DNA of 10,441 bases from Bacteroidota bacterium (GTDB lineage Bacteria > Bacteroidota > Bacteroidia > Flavobacteriales > Schleiferiaceae): positions 1 to 10,441 of the forward strand of contig PXYR01000059.1 in NCBI GenBank assembly GCA_003023665.1, in the 5' to 3' direction. The notes below the pieces were generated by a model. It was not told the origin of the DNA and made no database searches. It saw only the letters and a program-made list of their open reading frames with translations. How positions within the stretch are numbered: the first letter of the stretch is position 1; every line of letters starts with the position of its first letter. Shown here in pieces: positions 5,773 to 10,441 of this stretch. The translations under genes and the position numbers were made by a program.

Positions 5773-8457
5773 CTATTGTATAATGAGTTTTTGAGTCGCT
5801 AATGCCTGATTTTGGCTAGATAGGAACCTTACTACATACATGCCCTTAGGAAGTGATAGTGATTGCAATACATTAGTATCATAACTTCCAATTCTTTTCC
5901 CTAGTAAATCATATAGCTCAATGGTGGAATTGATATTGGATTCAAATTCGACTATACCGCTACTTGGATTTGGTAAAATTCGGAATTCAGTGGTGAGTTC
6001 ATTCTCTACGGCATTAATGTTATTAAATGCCTTTCCTTCAAAATAGTGTAAACCGCCACTCATATTTCCAACAATCATATCTGGAAATCCATCCGCATTC
6101 AAATCTGCAATAGCAGGATGTAGACGATTTCCCGAACTCAGCATATGCGCATCAGTTTGTTTCAATGTAGGCGTGAAATTGAAGCGTATGTTGGGTCGGT
6201 TTTTGTTTTTACTTAAATAGGGCATTTGACAACCATTAGCGGTAATGCTATTCCAGCCGTTTATATCTCCAATGAGCACAGATCGGAATGGCGTATTACC
6301 ATAAATCACGGGGATATCCCCTGTTTGAGCGTGTTTGGAAAAACAGATTTCAATTAAAACGTGATCCACAGAATTCCATTGAAATGGAGTGTTGAGTTGT
6401 ATGTCGTTCCAACCCGTGGTCAATACGCGGATTCCTTCATAAACTTGTGTGAAACCTGTACTTTGAAATCCAGTTAAAGATGTGTCACTAATATGCTTCA
6501 TGCTAATGGTAAAGCCTTGCGTTAAATAAAGGCTGGTGTTGCTGCTTATTTCAAACCCTATGGATTCAATCTGACCATATTTTGCGCCTTTTCCCAATAG
6601 TTCGTCTTTAGAGAAAATGATTTGCATTCGGCCGTTGCGCTTTGAGCCGCTAAACGGCGTTCCTTCGCGCGTTGTTGAGGCAATACTCCCATTTCCAAAT
6701 ACTAAATCCAGGTTGGTTACGCCATTCATTATTTGACGCAATGAATCTAATTGAACAATACCTTGGTCTTCAGATCCAACAATGAGGGTAGTGTCGTTTC
6801 CGTAGAGTATTGCGGGAACGGAATATCCGCTCGGTGAAAAATTCGTGCTCATATCAATGCCCACCCATTGATCATCAACTAAGGTGAAGAAGTTTGGGAA
6901 ATTACCTGTATGCTCATAATAAGCTACCGTTCCGGCTTCATTCCCTATAATTAAATCAAGATCACCATCTCCGTCTAAGTCTCCTAATGAAGGTGTGCTG
7001 TGATTCCCAACATCAATATTTTGCAAGCCGCCTCTGTACGTAAATGAGGGACTGATAATTGTACCGGTATTTTCGTAATAATAGATTTGACCGTTAACTG
7101 CACCAATGAGCATATCTGGATCGTAATCGCCGTCAAGATCACCAAAAGTTGGACTTAAGTCTTCCCCTAGGTTGTTGAATCCTGCAAGAGCAAAATCGGA
7201 ATTCGCTAATTCAAATGATGGTTGGGTATTTGTTCCAATGTTGTTAAATAGGAAAAGGGAACTTTTATACGTGCCTGGTGCTAGATAGGCACCTTTACCG
7301 CCTACTATTAAATCATAATCGCCATCAAAGTCTAGGTCTGCCAATGCCGGGCGGGCAGTAGTGCCAAGGTCTATCATATAACTGGTCAGGAAAGAACTGT
7401 CCAGCGTTGAAAAAACAGGTTGATCAGTTACTCCGGTATTTTTATAAAACCAAGAATTTCCTTGATTAATGGATCCGTTTAAGTTGGGCCCAACTATTAA
7501 ATCTTCAATACCATCAAAATCAACATCTTCATAAAATGCGGCAGGAAAGTATTCAATGTTTGTTGGTATGTTTGAAGGATAAAGGGTGTCTTGAAACCCA
7601 ATGAAAGCACTATCTGTGCGTCCGCCATTATAGGCTGCTACTAAGTTAGTAAAACTCACATCTCCCAAGAGAGCATCGGTAAGTGTGTCGCCGTTAAGAT
7701 TCAGAGTTAATATGGTGGAGCCGGCATGAGCACCTCCGGAAGTTTTTTGGCTAAATTCCATTTTTTGAATACCCTGGCAGGCGTCCAAAGCGAGCTTATT
7801 GGATGCCAAGTTCTCTTCAAATCTTCCCCAGCAAGTTGTATTCATGGCAAAATCAAGCCCATTTGGGGTAAGACCTTCGTGCCATTCAATAGTAGAGCGT
7901 TGGCCAAAAGTTAATATGTCTAAATCACCGTCATCGTCTATATCATCAATTGCAGGTATGTCACTACTAAAATTATAGAGATTCGGACTTGATGTACCAA
8001 CATTTGAGGTTAAATAGTTCGTTGACAGCGCCCAATCAAATTGAATGGAATCAATACTATTGTTTTCCCAAACACCAATACCGCCAGAAACAAATGCGAA
8101 AAGGTCTTTTCTTCCATCTCCGTTATAATCTCTAAATAAGCCCCAGTGTTCTACTTGGGGAAGGCTGTCTGCGTAACTAGGCGCTGCAATCCATTCATTA
8201 TTTTCTGCTAGAAACGTAAGCCATCGGCTTCCTTGTCTATCAAAAATCACTAAGTCTTCAATTCCGTCTAGATTTAAATCCACGCGTGAGTATTGTGGTA
8301 AATCCACACCACCCATGAAAGCATATTTAAGTGTGTCGGAGCTCATAATCACCTGCGGACCTGACTTCCAATCAAAATTGAGCCTATTTGATTGGCCCCA
8401 AATTGGAGTCGTGATTAGGAATAAAATTACAAGTAGATTGAGACGTCTTTTCATCAT
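5773..8457 (-). CDS. Secreted FG-GAP/VCBS-like repeat protein with T9SS type A sorting domain
   Basis: This is an 894-residue exported protein of unknown specific function. It begins with a signal peptide (basic MMKRR, then a hydrophobic stretch to about residue 19, likely cleaved near WGQ). Nine loops of the calcium-binding FG-GAP/VCBS kind can be seen: 60-69, 110-119, 171-181, 252-266 (weak), 311-320, 374-383, 440-449, 493-502 and 785-794, for example DLDGDGDLDLIIG. Such repeats fold as beta-propeller blades. Between the eighth and ninth loops lies a different segment (about 590-762) rich in aromatic and beta-prone residues (LLGKGAKYGQIESIGF, TGWNDIQLNTPFQW), like beta-sandwich domains common in Bacteroidota secreted proteins. 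The C-terminus, from ILPNPSSGIVEFES (about 827) to TQKLIIQ, is the type A T9SS sorting signal, so the protein should cross the outer membrane and be anchored or released. It heads a two-gene unit with the DCC-family gene. Confidence 0.93.
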   Translation of the reverse strand: MMKRRLNLLVILFLITTPIWGQSNRLNFDWKSGPQVIMSSDTLKYAFMGGVDLPQYSRVDLNLDGIEDLVIFDRQGSRWLTFLAENNEWIAAPSYADSLPQVEHWGLFRDYNGDGRKDLFAFVSGGIGVWENNSIDSIQFDWALSTNYLTSNVGTSSPNLYNFSSDIPAIDDIDDDGDLDILTFGQRSTIEWHEGLTPNGLDFAMNTTCWGRFEENLASNKLALDACQGIQKMEFSQKTSGGAHAGSTILTLNLNGDTLTDALLGDVSFTNLVAAYNGGRTDSAFIGFQDTLYPSNIPTNIEYFPAAFYEDVDFDGIEDLIVGPNLNGSINQGNSWFYKNTGVTDQPVFSTLDSSFLTSYMIDLGTTARPALADLDFDGDYDLIVGGKGAYLAPGTYKSSLFLFNNIGTNTQPSFELANSDFALAGFNNLGEDLSPTFGDLDGDYDPDMLIGAVNGQIYYYENTGTIISPSFTYRGGLQNIDVGNHSTPSLGDLDGDGDLDLIIGNEAGTVAYYEHTGNFPNFFTLVDDQWVGIDMSTNFSPSGYSVPAILYGNDTTLIVGSEDQGIVQLDSLRQIMNGVTNLDLVFGNGSIASTTREGTPFSGSKRNGRMQIIFSKDELLGKGAKYGQIESIGFEISSNTSLYLTQGFTISMKHISDTSLTGFQSTGFTQVYEGIRVLTTGWNDIQLNTPFQWNSVDHVLIEICFSKHAQTGDIPVIYGNTPFRSVLIGDINGWNSITANGCQMPYLSKNKNRPNIRFNFTPTLKQTDAHMLSSGNRLHPAIADLNADGFPDMIVGNMSGGLHYFEGKAFNNINAVENELTTEFRILPNPSSGIVEFESNINSTIELYDLLGKRIGSYDTNVLQSLSLPKGMYVVRFLSSQNQALATQKLIIQ

Positions 8458-8461
8458 TTTT

Positions 8462-8469
8462 CAAAGATA
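8462..8469 (-). promoter_or_regulatory. Possible promoter -7 box of the T9SS repeat protein gene
   Basis: The minus strand reads TATCTTTG, an exact TAnnTTTG match, but it ends only four bases before the ATG at 8457. If used, transcription would begin at or next to the start codon, giving a leaderless or nearly leaderless mRNA. No clear -33 element is present 19-21 bases upstream. It may be a chance match, with the real promoter elsewhere in the 110-base gap. Confidence 0.4.
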
Positions 8470-8503
8470 ACGTTCAACAAGATTCATACCACCTTAAAAA
8501 TGG

Positions 8504-8535
8504 TTAGGTTAGGCACCCTGACTTAGTTATATTTG
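8504..8535 (+). promoter_or_regulatory. Promoter of secD/secDF
   Basis: TATATTTG at 8528-8535 matches the Bacteroidota -7 consensus exactly. TTAG at 8504-8507 is a weak -33 candidate at a 20-base spacing. The box ends 32 bases before the ATG at 8568, nearly the same distance as at mdh (31), which supports both calls. Confidence 0.6.
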
Positions 8536-8567
8536 CGCGTTAACGGAAAAAAGAAATAATCCATACA

Positions 8568-10441
8568 ATGCAAAACAAAGGATTAATTACAGTATTCGCG
8601 ATAGCTCTGGGGTTGGCTTCACTATACCAACTTTCATTTTCATGGGTAGCGAATGGCGTAGCAGGTGATGCGGAGGAGTTCTCTGCGGGTGATTCGGAAG
8701 TAAAGGCAGCTTACCTTGATAGCATGATGACACAAGAAGTATATCCAATGTTGGGATATACTTATGCTGAGGTTAAGAAGCGAGAAATGAACTTAGGTCT
8801 TGATCTCAAGGGCGGAATGAACGTCATTTTGGAGGTCAGCGTAAAAGACGTACTCAAAGGAGTAGTGGCCAATGCGCAAGATCCTATGTTTATTCAAGCT
8901 ATTTCCAATACGGACGCTGCTCAGAGCCAAGGTCAAAATAATTATCTAAACACATTCTTTTCGGAATTTGATAAACTGTCAGAAGCAACAGGTGGTGGAC
9001 GCTTATTGAGTGACGCCAGCTTATTTGGTACGCCAGAGATGACAGAGAAGGTAGGTTTTAATGCGTCAAATGAAGCTGTTCAAGCGGAGATTCGTCGCGA
9101 TGTTGAGGCAGCAATCTCAAATGTATTTACAGTCTTGCGTGCTCGTATAGATCAGTTTGGAGTTGTTCAACCCAACATACAGCGTTTAGAGGGCACGGGT
9201 CGTATTCTAGTAGAGCTGCCAGGAGTCAAAGATCCAGCACGTGTTCAAAAGCTTCTTCAGAGTACTGCGGAGCTTCAGTTTTGGAATATGTACGAAGGTG
9301 CTGAGGTACTTCCGTTCTTAGTAAGTGTAAATGAGCGCATGCGCGATCTTGTAGAAGCTGAAAAGGTAGAAGATACACCAACAGAGAGTTTCGAAGAGTT
9401 TAGTATTGACGGTACGGCAGAAACAGATTCCGCTTCAGCGGATTCGGATTCAACGGATGTGTTATCTAACAACAATCCTTTTTTCGAAGTATTCCGCCCA
9501 ATGGTTAGTGAAACGGGCCAGTCCATGCAAGGACCTCGTGTTGGTTACGCATTGATACGTGATACGGCCAAAGTAAATGCAATGCTAAAGCGTCAGGAGA
9601 TTGTACAGATTATGAATCAGGAATTACGCAATGTAAAATTCTTGTGGAGCAATAAACCTGAGCCCGATTCTGATATCATTACTTTATTAGCAATCAAAAC
9701 AAATCGTGAAGGCACTCCAGAATTAGACGGAGGAGTAATAGTAGATGCGCGTCCTGATCTAGACGAATACAATCGCAACATAGTTACAATGGCTATGAAT
9801 GGTTCTGGTGCTCAAAAATGGCAACGATTAACTGCGGAAGCTGCTGCTCAAACACCTAAACGCTCAGTTGCTGTAGTGTTGGATAATTATGTATACTCTT
9901 ATCCTCAGGTTCAAAACGAAATTGCCGGCGGCCGCACTCAAATCACTGGTAATTTTACCGCTGAAGAAGCTTCGGATTTAGCAAATATTTTACGTGCAGG
10001 TAAATTGGATGCACCGGCTCGTATCATTCAGGCCGACGTTGTAGGTCCATCATTGGGTAAAGAGGCAATTGCAGACTCTATAAATTCATTCGCAATTGCT
10101 TTAGCATTTGTTTTGTTATACATGTTCTTCTATTACAGCGGAGCTGGTTTGGTAGCTAATCTTGCGCTTCTTGTAAACATGTTCTTTATTTTCGGAATTC
10201 TCAACAGCTTTGGTGCAGTACTTACCCTGCCAGGTATGGCGGGAATTGTATTGACTATTGGTATGGCCGTTGATGCTAATGTTATCATATTTGAAAGAAT
10301 CAGAGAAGAGTTGCGCTTAGGTAAAGGATTAAGAGCTGCCTTAGTAGATGGTTATAAAAATTCCAATAGCGCAATTATTGATGCTATGCATGTGGTAGAT
10401 GTCATAGAGCAGCTTAAAGCTTGGACTATTCAATTCCTTTG
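8568..10441 (+). CDS. secDF: Protein translocase subunit SecD, N-terminal part of a probable SecDF fusion; 3' end chimeric
   Basis: SecD/SecDF is an inner-membrane partner of SecYEG that pulls exported proteins into the periplasm using the ion gradient. The frame is open from ATG 8568 to the window end. It shows an N-terminal helix (about 5-26), the P1 head with LNLGLDLKGGMNV (74-86), VLRARIDQFGV and GRILVELPGVKDPARVQKLL, an acidic Ser/Asp-rich linker (about 265-301) typical in position for Bacteroidota, then GGRTQITGNFTAEEASDLANILRAG. The membrane part begins near residue 507 and contains MAVDANVIIFERIREE (567-582) with Asp569, a conserved residue in the proton or sodium path. Residues 1-606, up to DGYKNSNSAIIDA, look native. 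Family members continue with NVTTLLTG; here the sequence changes at about 10386 to unrelated residues although the frame stays open. Bacteroidota usually carry SecD and SecF as one chain of about 1000 residues, so the symbol secDF is inferred. The start follows an exact promoter box, and the first in-frame ATG gives the correct N-terminus. Confidence 0.93.
   Translation, partial: MQNKGLITVFAIALGLASLYQLSFSWVANGVAGDAEEFSAGDSEVKAAYLDSMMTQEVYPMLGYTYAEVKKREMNLGLDLKGGMNVILEVSVKDVLKGVVANAQDPMFIQAISNTDAAQSQGQNNYLNTFFSEFDKLSEATGGGRLLSDASLFGTPEMTEKVGFNASNEAVQAEIRRDVEAAISNVFTVLRARIDQFGVVQPNIQRLEGTGRILVELPGVKDPARVQKLLQSTAELQFWNMYEGAEVLPFLVSVNERMRDLVEAEKVEDTPTESFEEFSIDGTAETDSASADSDSTDVLSNNNPFFEVFRPMVSETGQSMQGPRVGYALIRDTAKVNAMLKRQEIVQIMNQELRNVKFLWSNKPEPDSDIITLLAIKTNREGTPELDGGVIVDARPDLDEYNRNIVTMAMNGSGAQKWQRLTAEAAAQTPKRSVAVVLDNYVYSYPQVQNEIAGGRTQITGNFTAEEASDLANILRAGKLDAPARIIQADVVGPSLGKEAIADSINSFAIALAFVLLYMFFYYSGAGLVANLALLVNMFFIFGILNSFGAVLTLPGMAGIVLTIGMAVDANVIIFERIREELRLGKGLRAALVDGYKNSNSAIIDAMHVVDVIEQLKAWTIQFL
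10386..10441 (-). other. Foreign tail at window end: fragment resembling a hydroxypyruvate-isomerase/TIM-barrel sugar isomerase
   Basis: From about 10386 the plus-strand frame stops resembling SecD. On the minus strand, positions 10439 down to 10389 read as an open 17-codon frame that includes NSPSFKLLYDIYHM. From memory this closely resembles the conserved segment of hydroxypyruvate isomerase-like TIM-barrel proteins (SPNFKLLYDIYHMQ followed by IMEGD), where the Asp and His lie at the metal/substrate site. The similarity ends at the same place where SecD similarity begins. The fragment is too short to annotate as a gene. A chimeric read or amplification join at a contig end is the simplest explanation; a true genomic rearrangement is possible. 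Confidence 0.65.

Noticed and set aside
7726..7914. Plus-strand open frame inside the T9SS repeat gene
   Set aside because: It is a shadow of the long minus-strand gene with no domain or promoter.
5900..8300. DNA-level repeat array in the T9SS gene
   Set aside because: The similarity is at protein level (calcium-loop repeats) with diverged codons and irregular spacing, not a CRISPR or tandem DNA repeat.
9275..9526. Minus-strand open frame inside secD, Ser-rich
   Set aside because: The Ser-rich look comes from reading the acidic linker of SecD in reverse; the plus frame is conserved SecD.
10386..10441. Simple frameshift in secD at the window end
   Set aside because: The other two plus-strand frames hit stops within a few codons and none resembles SecD, whereas the minus strand gives a recognisable unrelated protein segment.

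Overview
The window looks like chromosomal DNA of a Bacteroidota bacterium, most likely a marine flavobacterium-like lineage. Evidence for this: a protein with a C-terminal type IX secretion sorting domain; a SecD reading frame of the fused Bacteroidota SecDF type; promoter boxes of the Bacteroidota form TAnnTTTG; no clear Shine-Dalgarno sequences; and a Na+-translocating NADH:quinone oxidoreductase (Na+-NQR) operon. The odd length and two damaged ends suggest a complete metagenomic or single-cell contig rather than a slice of a finished genome.

Layout. Positions 1-3017 hold the 3' part of the nqr operon on the plus strand: the end of nqrC, then nqrD, nqrE and nqrF, with gaps of 3 to 14 bases. 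A strong hairpin with a T-tract follows, and apbE starts six bases after that T-rich stretch. ApbE attaches FMN covalently to Nqr subunits, so the block joins enzyme and cofactor-loading genes. A 69-residue, one-helix, four-cysteine protein is encoded tail to tail with apbE at 4071-4280 (minus). Its place and architecture recall NqrM, the Na+-NQR maturation factor. The 121-base gap at 4281-4401 carries two diverging TAnnTTTG boxes, for this small gene and for mdh (malate dehydrogenase, 4402-5334). mdh ends in a canonical terminator.

Positions 5399-8457 form a two-gene minus-strand unit. The first gene encodes an 894-residue secreted FG-GAP-like repeat protein with a T9SS tail. The second encodes a small DCC-family (DUF393) protein that begins with TTG two bases after the upstream stop. 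A 110-base gap with two more TAnnTTTG boxes separates this unit from secD/secDF (8568 to the end, plus strand), the Sec translocon accessory protein.

How the genes work together: malate dehydrogenase yields NADH, Na+-NQR oxidises it and pumps Na+, and ApbE and perhaps the small cysteine protein mature the complex. SecDF helps export proteins such as the T9SS cargo. Only the nqr-apbE link is strongly supported; the rest is shared physiology.

The two most notable observations concern the ends. nqrC has an in-frame TAA at 25-27 where a Tyr codon is expected. The last roughly 55 bases do not continue SecD; read on the minus strand they encode a peptide resembling the hydroxypyruvate-isomerase/TIM-barrel family, so the contig end is probably chimeric. 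I saw no CRISPR, tRNA, rRNA or insertion sequence, and no clear new defence or mobile system. No stretch over 300 bases lacks a gene.
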